Source of the DNA: Melanocharis versteri
Taxonomy: Eukaryota; Chordata; Aves; Passeriformes; Melanocharitidae
DNA length: 64,000 nucleotides
NCBI GenBank assembly: GCA_013397845.1
Contig: VZTG01005248.1
Location: 5,930,893 to 5,994,892 of the forward strand
Reading direction: 5' to 3'
The position numbers were made by a program, and so were the translations under genes. The notes under the pieces were generated by a model. That model did no database searches. It saw only the letters and a list, made by a program, of their open reading frames with translations, and was not told the DNA's origin. Below, one piece after another: positions 49,201-61,995 of this stretch (position 1 is the stretch's first letter; every line of letters starts with the position of its first letter).

Positions 49201-51715
49201 TCTTCTTCTTGAGAAGACAGTAAAAGATAGCACTGAACCAAATTCTTTATACTTTCAAGTCAGGTGGGTTGTGTGGTTATGTGGTCCTTCAGATGATATT
49301 TTTGAATCATTTTATATCTGTTATTCCTCAGAGTGATTAAAAAGTTAGGCAGGGAAGTAATAACTCTTCCTTGAAAAAAGGGTATCAGACAAAATGATAG
49401 GGACAAGTAAATTGCCCACGTATTTCAAATAATATAAGAGGATGGAAACGTATTTAGTAAAAGATGTGTTTGGATTCTAACCACTTCTGATTTAGTTAAA
49501 ACATTGGGATGATGAACTACTGCAATAAAAATATTCCTTGAATATGAAGGGAGACTTTGGTGTTTTTCTATATGAAAAACTAGGATTTGTATTGTCCTTT
49601 ATTACTTCATAGCAGAAGGAATAAAAAGACACAATTTACTCATCCTTAGATGGTGTTTTTAATAGCCTTGAAGTCTTGAAGTGTTTTGCAAGTTTTGGGG
49701 TAGTTAAGTTCCACCTGTGCATGGAATTATATTTGAGTTGAAAATTGCCATCCAAACAAAATTCAGAGGATATATTATGTAGTATTTGTATGACAGGTAG
49801 GCATCAAGATTTAACTTGAGAAGTTTTTGGGTCCAAGGCTGTTCTTTCTGGCAGAAGATATCTTCATGCAAAGAGAGAAAAAGAAAAATGAAGTTAATTT
49901 CTTTCCTTATTAGATATGCAATATACTTGAGTTTTGTTAGCCATTTAGGTACCTCTGCAAATGTGAATTACCAATGTTGTTTTGCTAAAGGCTGATGAGA
50001 AGGGCAACAGTGTGAATTGATGACTAGATCAACCAAAGGGAGTTTATGCATTGAATTCAATCAAACTACACAAAGAAGGTTTCAAATATCTCTGGTTTTC
50101 CATGTGAGAGGTTCCTGATGAAGAGTAACAAAGACAGTGTAGGAAATATTTACAAATTATTCTCCTGTTCAGACTATTTTTCAATAATTATCTGAGTGCT
50201 ATCCACAATGAAACATATGATAGCTCCCCATTTCCAGCCACAGCTGTTAAACCACTTTAGCATATCTACCATTTAATATCTATAACTACTTGTCAGGGAG
50301 TCATTTATTTAATTCTTCTGCCCAAATACAAAAAAATCCTACCAACAGAAGCTGCGTGTTGCAGATTATGTGGCAGTGTTATTTCCCTTCACTAACCTGA
50401 TATCTGTCTGTTGAAAGGCATGAAGGGAAAAAAGCGGTTAAACAAGTTTAATATTAAACATTAATTTCTGCAAAACACTACAGTTAGATCCTTATTCCAT
50501 TATGGAATACATTCCCGATTTTGATAATTGCTACATTTTTCTGAAAAGTTAGTGTTTATTAAATGAACTCCAAAACCGATACACACATTTTGCACAAATG
50601 CTAGTACTAACATAGCAGTTACATAGTAATATCTAAAAGCTACCTAAAAATTTGCTTCAATTTTAGTTCCATTCTGATCTGCCTTTTTCTATCTCCCCCT
50701 AGACTGCTAAATTTTTCATTAAGCCTGTAGTTTTTCAGTCCCATTATTTCTGCCTCATGTATATGTACTTGGGGGAACAATGAAATATGGTTGGATTGAT
50801 GGCTACCCATACTACTGAAACCACACCATGCTAACCACATTGACCACAAATCTAACAGGAAAGGATTTATCTAAGAATGCTCATCATTAACTCTCATTAG
50901 GTAAGAATGTGTTAGAATGATGTTTGGCTCTGTTTTTTCACCTCCATGAACTCACGTGCTGGATACAACTGGTTGTTCAAACTCTCAGGCAAGCTCTGTC
51001 TAGTGTGTAGGGTTGTGAAGATGTGAATGGGCTGGCACAGTTATGACAGATGATGATCTGCTGTGGCAAAGCTGTTGCCTCCTCTCGCTAGACAAAATAT
51101 ATTAAAACCAAGAAATCTTTTTGAATGATTGTCAAAACTCCAGATCATCATATTGCAAATTAGGAAGTGCTTTCGATTGCCAATGAATCATAGGGAACAC
51201 AGTGGATGTTTTCATTAGTTTCTGTGAAAACATCTATATTTATTGAAAGTGAAGCAGTGTTAAGATGGCAGAGCAATTTTTACCCTGCTGCTCTTTAAAG
51301 GAGACGCTTTTAAAATATAGTACTTTTCCCCCCGTATTCTTTCTCATCAAGTTTCCTTTTAATGAAGACACATGTAACTATGATTTTTAGTTAATATTTG
51401 TAAGCTAGATATACTCTGTAGATACCTCTACCCTGGTTTTTACAGATATTTCTTCCTCAAATTTTGTGGTAACATGTTGTAGCTATGATGTGTTTATGAT
51501 TATGTTCATCTATACAGCTGGTATTGTGCTTCAGAAAATTTAGAGTTTTTATTCATCTGTTTATTTTCCTTGTCAGAAAAATAAATCATGCGGGTGTCAG
51601 GTTTTTAGTACAGTTCAACCCTTGGAACAATTAATTTAAGACAAATTAGAACACATCTTCCATCTAAATAACTGAATCGAAAGGTTTCCCTTTTCTATTT
51701 CTGATCTCCTCATTC

Positions 51716-51749
51716 CCCCTCCTTTTCCCTTTTCCTTTTCCTTTTCCTT
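51716..51749. repeat. (CCTTTT)n hexanucleotide tract
   Basis: Reads cctccttttcccttttcctt repeated on the plus strand, that is A-rich (AAAAGG)n on the minus strand. It sits just 3' of the unexplained minus-strand frame and may be the remnant of its poly(A) tail. Confidence 0.85.
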
Positions 51750-51772
51750 AAGATGCTCTTTGCTAATTTATA

Positions 51773-52153
51773 TCAGGTTTTGGCTGCAGGTTTGTTGTCT
51801 GGGCTGTGGCTTCTCACCTGGTAGCCAGCCCCAGTCTGTCTCTGGCCACCACCCTCAGGATTCAGGGTTGCTCTGCTGATGTCTCTGGCTCCTCCAAGTT
51901 TCACTGACCCTGCAGGGTCCTTGTCAAGCTTCAGACTTGTTCCTTTCTCGTTGTTTTTCCCTTTGGGCAGAAAGTGCTGACTCTGGCTGGATAAAAAAGA
52001 CTCTGTATCATGCTCCCTAAGGGGCTCTTTCTCAGCAGTCTTCACCAGCTGCAGAGATCCTTCCAGCTCTGATGCTGGTTTCTTCATGGAGACTTCAGTA
52101 AGAGTAATGCTCTCCTTTAGGCTAACTGACCTTTTAAATTTCCTCTGAAGCAA
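51773..52153 (-). other. Unexplained open reading frame, coding-like; possible retrocopy fragment or lineage exon
   Basis: A minus-strand frame open for 126 codons in a patch clearly richer in G+C than its surroundings. It opens right after an in-frame TAG with TTG, and its first ATG is at residue 23, so it has no normal start. The peptide is hydrophilic, rich in K, E, S and G, with no cysteine. It includes SVSLKESITLTEVSMKKP and later KLDKDPAGSVKLGGARDIS. I do not recognise it. Inside it lie an acceptor-like TTGCTTCAG before 52144 and a perfect donor CAG/GTGAGA after 51818. These would delimit a 327-bp exon, an exact multiple of three, though the pyrimidine tract is weak. Some 25-55 nt past the stop, the minus strand is (AAAAGG)n-like, which could be a decayed poly(A) tail. 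Three readings remain open: fragment of a processed pseudogene, a real or former exon of an antisense transcript, or chance. Confidence 0.4.
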
Positions 52154-53537
52154 CTATAACTTCTAGATACAGGCACTTCATGACTACTGATCAGTCCTAC
52201 TTTTGTAATTCTTACAAAACAATCACATGCATGACAATGCTGATACAGTAGAGAAGTTAAATGAAGAAACAATAATGATCTTCCAAATTTAAATTTTTGC
52301 ATGATTCTTGAGTTTGAATAAGGTTTCTCAGTCTTTGACAGATGCAAGGAAACTCTGAAAGCAAATATTTAGAAATGTCAAACAGTAATCTCAAAGAACC
52401 TGATTGTCTGATGATTTTGACCATGTAAATTTAAATCCTCTTTTAGTAAAGTCCTTTTACTCTCCAAGGTTTCCTGACTTAAAGTGATCTTAATGTACCG
52501 GAAACAACCAGACCTTTAAAACTTTTAGTATCACTTTAAAGGAAAAAAATAATTGCCTTAGAATTTCTGCTAATTGACAATACATGAACTGTCAGTGTTT
52601 TCTGTTGTTTACTTTCTTAATTTTCTTTATCAGTAGAAAAAGATAACTTAATTTTCAGGGAAGTCTGATAGTTAAAATGCTTTCTTCCAAAAAGTATTCT
52701 GTTTTTTATAATGAATAAAAATCCAGGCAAAGGTAGCTGTTTCTGCAAAAGTTATGTTTTATTCATATTGCAACAGCATTTTGCATACCAGGTCACACGT
52801 AAAAGTTCTCTACAAATGCGTGGGTTTAGCAAATTTGAGCTCTCAACCATGTAATCTCTGTACAAGGAAAGTTGTTAGAAACAAGCTTGCTTTTTCCTGG
52901 CACTTATGATTTGAAATCAAGTTCTTTTTATGATTAATAATGAATTCCCCTTTCGAAACTGTGTTCTGTACTGCATGTGTTATTACAAGGGCTAGACTGA
53001 GATGTTGACTGGTGGCTTTTTGTCAGTGGCCGTAGATGGAAATAGTCCCAGTCCTAAAGTTTTAATAATGAGTTCCTGAGCTCCTTTCCTTAGAAACCCA
53101 TTCAGTTTGTTCTGGTTCATATCTGATAATCTTTTTTTCTCCTCTTAAAAACACTCTATTTTTAAAGCTAAATACCAGTTGGACAAAGAAAAGTTGAAAT
53201 GTTAAAGAATTTTAAAATCGAATATTTGACTTTTTTTAAAAAAACACATATTTTTGAATACAGTTTGAAACATTCTCAGATTGCATTTCAAGCTTATACA
53301 TTGTTTTGGTCTACCAAAATCCATGTTTAAAGATCCCAATATGAAAAAAAATATGTAGATCTAAATCCATATTCTTCCAAGTTAGTAACTTATGAGTCTT
53401 CAGACAGACAGAATTATTGGTGATTTCAAAATCACACATTTAGCTGATGCAGTTAAAATGCTCGAGTGGATATCAACTTATGTGATACTACTCCTTCTCC
53501 TTGAGAAAAATCCAAAGCATATAAAAACCCTGCATGT

Positions 53538-53681
53538 TTCCTGGGAGCTGTTCAAGGCTAGGTTGGATGGGGGTCTGAGCAACCTGGTCTAGTGAAAGTT
53601 GTCCCTGCCCACAGCAGAGGGGCTGGAACAAGATGATCTTTCAGGTTGCTTCAAACCCAGGCCTTTCTATGATTCTGTGTT
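53538..53681 (+). mobile_element. CR1 LINE 3' end, sense
   Basis: Reads tttcctgggagctgttcaag, gctaggttggatgggggtct, gagcaacctggtctagtgaa, then ggctggaacaagatgatctt, and ends tttctatgattctgtg. This is the complete CR1 3' terminus including the short octamer-like tail. 5'-truncated to about 145 bp. Sense orientation relative to GRM8. Confidence 0.93.
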
Positions 53682-53723
53682 ACAGTGAAAACAGTGAATT
53701 TTATAGACAGAATTCACTTGTAT

Positions 53724-53778
53724 TTGTTTTGTTGTTTAGTTTGGGTTTTTAGTGTATTTTGTTTTGTTTTGTTTTTTT
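53724..53778. repeat. (TTTTG)n tract
   Basis: Imperfect ttgttttgttgtttagtttg followed by three TTTTG units. It lies about 45 bp after the CR1 3' end at 53681, with unrelated sequence between, so it is probably not the element's tail. Confidence 0.8.
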
Positions 53779-56769
53779 CACCAGAGCACAAGAGTTCTGT
53801 TAAAAGAAAAAAAAAGAGATTTTACAGTAACAGACTTCTAACATTCTCTTAGAAATAATAAGATGCATAAGCTTTCAGATTTATGGAGTGTATGCACTGA
53901 GGATATAAATTACTCAGGGGCATCCATTTTTCCATAATGATCTTGATTTATGACGAAAACTATAAATTAAAATTACACTGATGTGATGAACTATCAGAGA
54001 GATAGCCATAACCATCATCAGCCTTAAGCACAGTGATTGGTGAACTAGTAAAAATTGGGAACCTCACACTGACAGTGAGCTTCCCTTCAGGCAGCCAGAT
54101 CATAAAGAGATTTGAATCAGTATTTGATTTCTCTTCTTTTCTAGGCCTCATGTCTTGTATCAAATACTGAAGGAAGCCATCAACACTGAAATTAGTCAAT
54201 TCTTTTTGGAAGTTACAGATTCAAAATGCATTAGTTCCCTTTCTTGTGACATGGTAAAAGAAAATTACTCAAAAACTTTTGATGTTTTCCGTAACTGCAT
54301 TAAATAATTTTTGAGCTTTGCTGTAGGCCACTATATTTCATTAAAGAAGTCAGAAACCCTCTTTTTTTCCTGTGGTAGCTATTATATAATTGATGGATGT
54401 TTTTAAAATGCTGAACCTAAGCCCTGTGTTTAACAAAAGAGCACAGTACAGTGAAATACACAACAAAAGCACTTAGTGCTGTGTATGATTATATCTATAA
54501 AAAAATATGACAATCGTATGGCCTGCAGGGTGTTCTTCTGCCTGCATGTAATAGGGCAGTAGAGTTCAAACTTTCACTATACCCATGTTATCTTTCTGAA
54601 AATTGTTAATGCTGGGTTAAAAGTAAAACTCAATGAGACAAGCAAAAATGTTTTAGGTTCTTCTATTATTCTCAAAATTATACTACTGTCTTCCTTTATT
54701 CTACACAAGGCTGAAAATAGAAGAGACTATTATGGTTTTTAGACTAGTTAGGTTTCACAAAGCCAGTCCTGATCTTAGCACTGGTCAAGTAGTATGACTC
54801 AGGATTTGTTCTTCTCTCCTATTAGTGTCTCAGGTCAATATGAAAATTGTATCTGCTAAGGACCAATGCTGGACTAAAAAGATAAGTCAACAGTAGGCTA
54901 CAGTAGATGCAAAGTGGAGACAAAACAAAAAATACAAGAAACGTGGAATAAAATTGGGATTTTATGATATTGAAAGGTTATGGGTTGTATTGATATAAAA
55001 AGCTTTGTAATGGAGAGGAAATAGGCAGAATACAGATGTTAAAAAAGCATTAAATGATCTTAAGAAGTGCCCATAGTAGACAGAAACTATTTCAGACATG
55101 ACTGAAAATCAAAACAGAACCTGAATTCAAGAACCAATGACCTTAGAAGAACCCAAGAAGGATGACAACTTGTCTTCCTTCTGAAGTTTTTTACTTTTTT
55201 GGTCCTCATAGTCTTTTTTCCCCCCTCAATGAAATAGACTTCTTGACTGATTCTCTAGAGAAAAACAAACAAATAAACAAAAAAGAAAATGGATAAAAGA
55301 TAGCTGCTAAGAAAAAATCCTGAAATATGATAACCATTTTTTCTTCATTAGAATGATAGTATACTGCCAGTGAAACAGTCTCTGCTTGAGAGTTAGGATG
55401 AATAGTGACTTTTTTCTCACCTTGTCAGGGTGAGTGAAAGTCAGGTTCCTCAAATGAAGCAAGAAGTTGCAGTTGTATGTTTGGCTGCGAATTTGTCACA
55501 GGATTCTTGAGTGGGTGGTAGATATTTTATAGCTTTTTGTGTTCATCCTTTGTAAAAGTGGTATGATTAGAAAGAATTGTTCTTTGAGTAGCCATAGCCA
55601 ACAGGACCAGGAGTATTCCTGTTTTTTTTTAAATAAACTGGATAGGAAGGACAAGCATAGCACTTGTGTTTTAAAACATTCTTTTCTCTTTCACAGTAAA
55701 AAAAAAGTATGCAGGGATAGAACAATAAAAATTCAGGAGCTTTTAAATATATTCCTGGAGAGTTTTGCATTCATACATGGGCCTTCAGAGCAGGGTTAGC
55801 TGCTCCCCCGGTACAAGCTAATGTGAGTTTTAACATGAACAAACAGCTACTTGGCATAGCAGGTAGTTGCAGCAAGTCTGCAGTGAATAGTTTTGTGAGG
55901 TTCAGTGTGAAACATAAGAGTATGAGCAGGTTTCTTCCCCAGTTTCTTTCCCCTTTCTTTTCCCCCCCCACCCCAAAAATTATATATGTCCTGTAATTTG
56001 AAAATTGAGCTGCCCTTTAAACCTTGAAGCAAATTGTTTAAAAGTCCTTAAAAGCAAAAATTGTAGATTAAATCATTAAATTAATTATAGTTCATTTGTG
56101 TTACATAATGGAAGTCTACCACTAAATTAAAAATCATTAAATGTAAAATGAAAAAGGCCTTCAATTGTTATTGTATGATGAAAGAGAATAACCAGCAGTT
56201 GACAGAACATTACTGTATGATTATTTTTTTCTGTTTGCTTTCCTGCAATTTTCTTCATCTTGCACTAATATTATTTTAATTACTTTAGGATAGTCACCTA
56301 ATATTTATCCAGGACTTTTCATCCTGATAAATCTCCAAACACTATTTTTAAAAAAAAATATTTAAAGATAGGGAATTATTTTCTGAATATCCAAAATGGT
56401 ATCACTAGATTTAGTGATGATGTTAATACATCTTAAGGCAGGGAATGAGGAATGCATAACTAATTTAATTGTAACTTCAGCTCACGGTACTAAGAGATTT
56501 AGTGTTGAATATGTCAATAAAATATGCTTGAAATGACTGGGTCAAAGAAGGAGGAGGATTGCAGCACTCTTTCTGGTAACTGCAGGAATTGAAGTGAACC
56601 CCCCTCTTACGGAAAACAAGCATAAAGCTAAGCAATAGCTTTGGAATGATTAACTGATTTGCATCACCAGAAGCCATTGCAGCAAGGAACTCCTAGACTT
56701 GTGATGTAATCCATCTGTTCTCTTCCTCAATGCTCTGAGCTCCTTAGCAGAACTGTGACTTCACTTGGA

Positions 56770-57120
56770 AAAGTAAAGTAGCTGGAGAGAGTCCAGCTGC
56801 AAGCAACTATAATGATCAGCCATCTAAAACTATGCCTTTAGGGAAAGATTGAGCAAACTAAGGTTGTTTAGTCTGAAGAAAACTGCACTGAGGGGGGTTA
56901 TGTTAATCTCTTCCAATACAGAAAGGATTATTCAGGAAAAGAACAAACTGTTAGGCATAGTTAATTTGGCTATTAGGAGAAGTAGTGGATTTGAATTACA
57001 GTGAGAGATATCTAATGCAGACATGCTGGAAGATTCTATGGATGAGGATAATTAAGTACTGGGCTGCCCTGGGAGGCTTGACCATCTCCAGCACTGTGGG
57101 CTGGTTGGAGCAGGTAAGCT
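56770..57120 (+). mobile_element. CR1 LINE fragment, sense, diverged
   Basis: The sequence ctggagagagtccagctgca, aaggttgtttagtctgaaga and aaactgcactgaggggggtt follows the sense CR1 text just before the 3' untranslated region. A shortened middle part follows, then ctgggctgccctgggaggct at 57058-57077. It lies 3 kb after the 53.5-kb CR1 end, so the two are separate insertions and not one interrupted element. The right end is uncertain. Confidence 0.75.
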
Positions 57121-57889
57121 GTAAATATTGATTTTGCATAAGTGATTCAGAGATGGGGCCACCATGTCTAAAGTTTTCTGGCTTTCATTTGTTTGGTAGG
57201 TTTGCTCTGCTAATAATCCCCTCAGAGGCAATGTCCTGTATCCCTTGAGCAAATACTGGGAGTCATACAAGCAACTGGACTCCTGTAGTTGAAGTTTTAT
57301 GAGTGAATACAAGACTGTCTATGTCTTTAGCAAGAGCTCTAAAAGACTGCCATGAAAGATTTATTGCGTTATAAACCTGGTTACTTATTTAGGATCTTCT
57401 TTTGCTTCAGGTTATGTATCACTTTACTGGGTAAGGACAACTATTCTATCGGTTTTCCATCCACATATAGCACTCCAATTTGGACTTCTTTTTTACATGT
57501 TAGGTGCTTAATATATCCCAAACAGATTTAAGTTCCCTTATGTGAAAAACATAACAGTGGTGATTTCTTTTACTTAGACCTTCTTTCCCTAACACTTAGA
57601 GAAGCATTTTCCTGTAAAATAAAAACAGTTTACTAGACAATATTTAAAATGCATCATTAATCATACAAGACATAGGAAAAGCAGGACCCTTTCTTGTTTA
57701 CTTTATTCTTGTAAATATTGTTTTTTTCTTTAATAGGTGTTCTGTAAAGTCGCAAAAGACAACCTAAGGAATTTAGCTGTCATGAGAGTACATTGACATT
57801 TTTCTATTTTTCTATTTATCTATTTATCTGGCCTAGTTATGATCTTTTTATTTGTTCTCAAACTATTTAGTACCTGAAATCTGCCTTTA

Positions 57890-59330
57890 CATTACTGAAG
57901 ACAGCTAAAGGGATCTCAAGAGACTCTCTAGCCCTTGGATAAAGTTAACATCTTCTACACTTCTGTTGTTTCAAGGGTGAAGACTTTGCAGCTTCTGAAG
58001 GCATTGTCTTTCATTTTTAGCTACTCTTATCTCTCTGAAGTGTCTTATAAATACTTAACTTTACTCCTTATTGCTATAATTTAAGCCTATAGCTTATTTT
58101 ATTCAGTGTACATTGAGCACATCCTCATCCTTTTCATGTATTTGAAGACCGTTGTTTTACCTCCCAGGCTATGTTACTTCTTCAGGCTATACAACAGGAA
58201 TTTGTTCAGTTTAGTCACATAGATCATGTTTTCTAGATGTGCTTCTGATCTTTGCAGATTTCCTCTGGACTCCTCATTTGATTCTCTTTCAAAGGGAAAA
58301 ACAGTGATCTAACCTTCAGAAAGTGTTCTGACTGCAGTCTCACTAGTGCAGAGTACAGGAGAAACATAATTTCATGTAGTCATAAGTGGAGAGCAGAGGG
58401 AGAAGATTATCGTATCTATCTGCATTTATCTGGCATTTGCCCCTTGTGCAACAGTACGACATTGGCCCAATATATCACAATCTACTCAAGCCCTGAGATC
58501 TCTTTTTCTTCTGAAGAGCTGCTACCTCCGTCCTTCCTGACCCATAAATGTATTGCTAGTTGTCCCTGTTAAACTGTATGCTTCATTTTTTCAGACTCTG
58601 CAGTATCATTTGAAATAAGTATCCTGACCTTCAGCATAGCTTCAGCCTTTTCCCGTGTTACTGCCCAAATCTGATCACCATAGACTCTATTTTATCATCC
58701 AAACAAAATGGGTGTTATTACAGGTATTGAATAATAGCAGACTAACAACAGACCTTTCCAGGCCACACCCAGTGCCATCCCTTCCCTTCTGACAGTAAAT
58801 CAACTACAAATTTTATCTTTTCGCAGCTTTCTGATATAATTTGCACCTAGTCCTTAAGGGCTAAATCTGTTTCACTAGGTTTCTTATGACTGAGAGTGTA
58901 ATTTGAGATGGTGTCAAAAACCTTTCTCATGTTAAGATAAATGACACCTGGCTGCTTGTCTCTCATCCACATTGCCTGTTACCCTCTCACTGAAGGAAAT
59001 GTGACAGCTCATTGATGACAGATCCCTTTTGGCTGTTACTTGTCTTGTTTGTTTTCTCTGTGTTTTTGAAATGTGTTTATTTCTTTCAGGATTTTTGTTG
59101 GAATCCAAGTCAAAATGAATGATTGATAATTCCCCAGCTTCTTCATTCCCTCCCTTTTCAGAATGTAAGCACTAGGTTTCCCAATTGCAAATTCTCCATA
59201 CTTCCCCATAAAGCCTCAAGAGCTTTCTATATATTCAGTTCTGTAAATAATATAAATAAATCCCAGTATTTTCAGTCCGTATGAAACCCCCTCACTTCCT
59301 CTCATTTTAAAAATCTTCACCTTTGTTTCT
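57890..59330 (-). mobile_element. Ancient CR1/L3-like LINE, antisense, about 1.4 kb
   Basis: The longest repeat in the window. Diagnostic plus-strand blocks are tatttgaagaccgttgtttt, gatcatgttttctagatgtg, ttcctctggactcctcattt, tctcactagtgcagagtaca, aaccttctttcctgacccat-like text near 58,540, and gagatggtgtcaaaaacctt near 58,910. This is the reverse-complement order of a CR1/L3-type element from the 3' untranslated region into ORF2. All reading frames are broken. An old insertion, likely shared widely among birds or reptiles (inference from its decay). Confidence 0.75.
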
Positions 59331-61016
59331 TTAGTAAGAAGTATTTTTGGTTTTGGTTTGTTTTTTTCCCCCCTGACCAAACGTGTTGTGTGGCACTTTC
59401 TCTAGCTTAAACTTCTTCCTCGTGCTTGTTTTTGTTGCTGCCAGATCACTAGGTCTCTCTGTAGAATTTTAAATTTAATTATTGACTCTTCATTCTAAGC
59501 AACAGCACAGACTTGGCAGCAAAAGCTCTTCCCCTGCTGCTGGAAATCTCAGTATTAAATACAGCCCGTTTTCTGCCTGCTCTGAATAAGTTCAGACTTT
59601 CATGCTTTTTGTGTATGTGATTTTGCTAGCTGTCTGGAACTGTGTTTAAAGGGCCAGTGTGATTTCTTTTGTTTATATAGTGCTGAAAATTCAAAATCTT
59701 TAGCATGAAAAGATCTGACTCTTCATGAAGAGGAGCTGGTAAATAAGATATGTGCCAATAAAGTGGGAAACCATCTTTAAAGTATTGTCCTGGTGTTTAG
59801 GAGTTGGATGTGTTTCAGGGTAGAATGTACTACACATATTAACAGCTTCTTTTCCTAAAAACAGGTTGGACAAATGTGTCAGGAACAGTTTAGGTATAGT
59901 GACTCCTTTTTTTGAGACAAGTAAATAAACTTGATCTCTGCATTTCAGCCGAGTTTGTCTGTTCCTCTTTCACTCAATGACGGTCGCTGAGGTGAGGGCA
60001 ACTTTTCCCAAAATTTTAAGTGCTTCACTTTGCTGAAACATTTTTTAGAAGCTAAGATGCACAGGATATTTCAGCTCTATTTTGTGTTACTCTTTGAGAG
60101 GTCACTGATGAAGCTAATGCCTTTGTGTGTCTGTGACAGGTCACCCCCTTAACAAATAACAACTTGTTAGTATAACAGTACTAAAGTTACTGGGCTGAAC
60201 TAAATCAGCTGAAGGTCTAACCCAGTACATTTGTTTCACGGGCCATCATGAAGGAGTTTGGGGACAACAGCTCTTGTTTTGATAAACTCACCTTTAACCA
60301 ATACAATAATTAAAAGCATGCCACGATGAATATTTTTCATGAAACAATGGGATTTATTAAATGAAATAGCCTTAAAAAAATATCTTTAAATCTGCCTTTA
60401 AATTCAAATGGCAACTGTGCTGAACCCCTTGTGTTCCTTCTGCCTATGCTGAGCTGCGAAGTGGGGGAGAATCTGAGTACCGTTGGGACTAAAAGGTACT
60501 TGATGTAATAGGTAAGGGAAATACAGTAGCTGTGGAGCACTGGGCTTGGGACAAGCCAGGTCTAACCTAGGTAACTGTAGCTAAAAGAAATGGATTTGGG
60601 AGGGAACATGTTTGTTATGGGTATTAAAACTTTCATCAAGAAGCACAACTAAGCTATTAAACTAGTGATGGGCCTTGGGCAGAATTGAGGAGATTCTCCA
60701 GGCACAAAGAAAGTGATGTTAAAAAACTCTTTGCCAGAGCTGTGCTCCTTTCCTTTTCTCAAAGCACTAAATTTTTTAAGGTATGTTTGCAGGCTATTTC
60801 TGCATGATCAACTGCAGGAAGAAAAAAAGTACTTCAGGCATTATGGTTCACATGGCTTTAGTAGTAGAGCTGATCAAAACCAATCAGTTGACAAAAAAGT
60901 GTGATGGTGGAAGCTTTCCTCTCAAATGTCCATTTATTTCAAAATCTAGATCTGACAAGTTTGGGGGGGTTTAGTTAGTTTGTTAGTTCGGTTGTTTTTA
61001 ATATGAGTGTTTGTGA

Positions 61017-61147
61017 ACATAGAATCACAGAATCGTCTAAGTTAGAAAAGACCTATGAGATCATGAAGTCCAACCTATGACATAACACCACCTTGTCAAC
61101 TAGACCATGGCACTCAGTGCCACATCCAGTCTTTCCTTAAATACCTG
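61017..61147 (-). mobile_element. CR1 LINE 3' end, antisense
   Basis: Plus-strand text catagaatcacagaatcgtc, taagttagaaaagacctatg, gatcatgaagtccaacctat and ctagaccatggcactcagtg is the reverse complement of a CR1 3' end. It is a different subfamily from the 31.3-kb copy, with the AAAAGACCT and CCATGGCACTCAGTGCCACA signatures. 5'-truncated after about 130 bp. Confidence 0.9.
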
Positions 61148-61935
61148 TTTAATTATATAGGCAAAGTTATGGCACAGTCTGCTTTTGGTAACATATAATG
61201 ACTTCAATCCCTGTATATACATCGTAAGGTTTATTCATAAATGCTCATAAAATTCTCTTCTAATGCATGCCAGGGACATGTAAGGGCAATAAGGACCTCT
61301 AGGTAAGGATATGCAATAGAGATTGTCTATGTGAAAGCGGTCTGCATAAAGAAAAACTTTGGAAACCTGATTTTAAGTCCGATACATTGGTACTAATTAT
61401 ATGTTTTCAAAATATAGAAAGTAGACCACTGAAAGCGCTTTTAAAAAATCTGAAGTCTGCCAATGTCATCTAGAATATTTCTGTGGTGGTGTGTCTTGGT
61501 TTGTTTGGATTCTTTGATTTGGTTGGGGGTGATTTTTTGTCTCCTTTGTAAATAAAGAGGCTATCATCAGAAGCAAATGCTTGAAAATTAATTGTGGGTC
61601 ATGCTTTCAGTAAAGAAAAAAAAATAAATTGCATATATTGAATAGAAGTGCCTACTAGATTTCTGTAAAATTCCACTTGGTGGTTACACAGTGCAGTAAC
61701 AATAGCTGTTTACTTGATGGCCTGCTAATCATTTCACTTTGTGCTGTCTACTCCCCAAGGCATTGAGAATAATGATGTTTCCCAAGTATTCCATCCACAT
61801 TAATGTTTCTTGTTTGGCAAATTGAAGAAGGTATTACATTGCAGCTCCTCCTACCTTTGTACCAAGTGTCTGCTAGGGCCAGCAATTGTGTATCCCATCA
61901 GAAGAAACCAAATCATGGGAGAAGAAAAGTAAACG

Positions 61936-61995
61936 TAAAATAAAAATAAAAAAAAAAGAAAAGAAAACAAAAAAAAAAACATAAAAACAAAAAAG
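61936..61995. repeat. A-rich low-complexity tract
   Basis: Sixty bases of A with scattered T, G and C (aaaataaaaataaaaaaaaa, gaaaagaaaacaaaaaaa). It could be a retroposon tail, but nothing recognisable precedes it. Confidence 0.85.
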
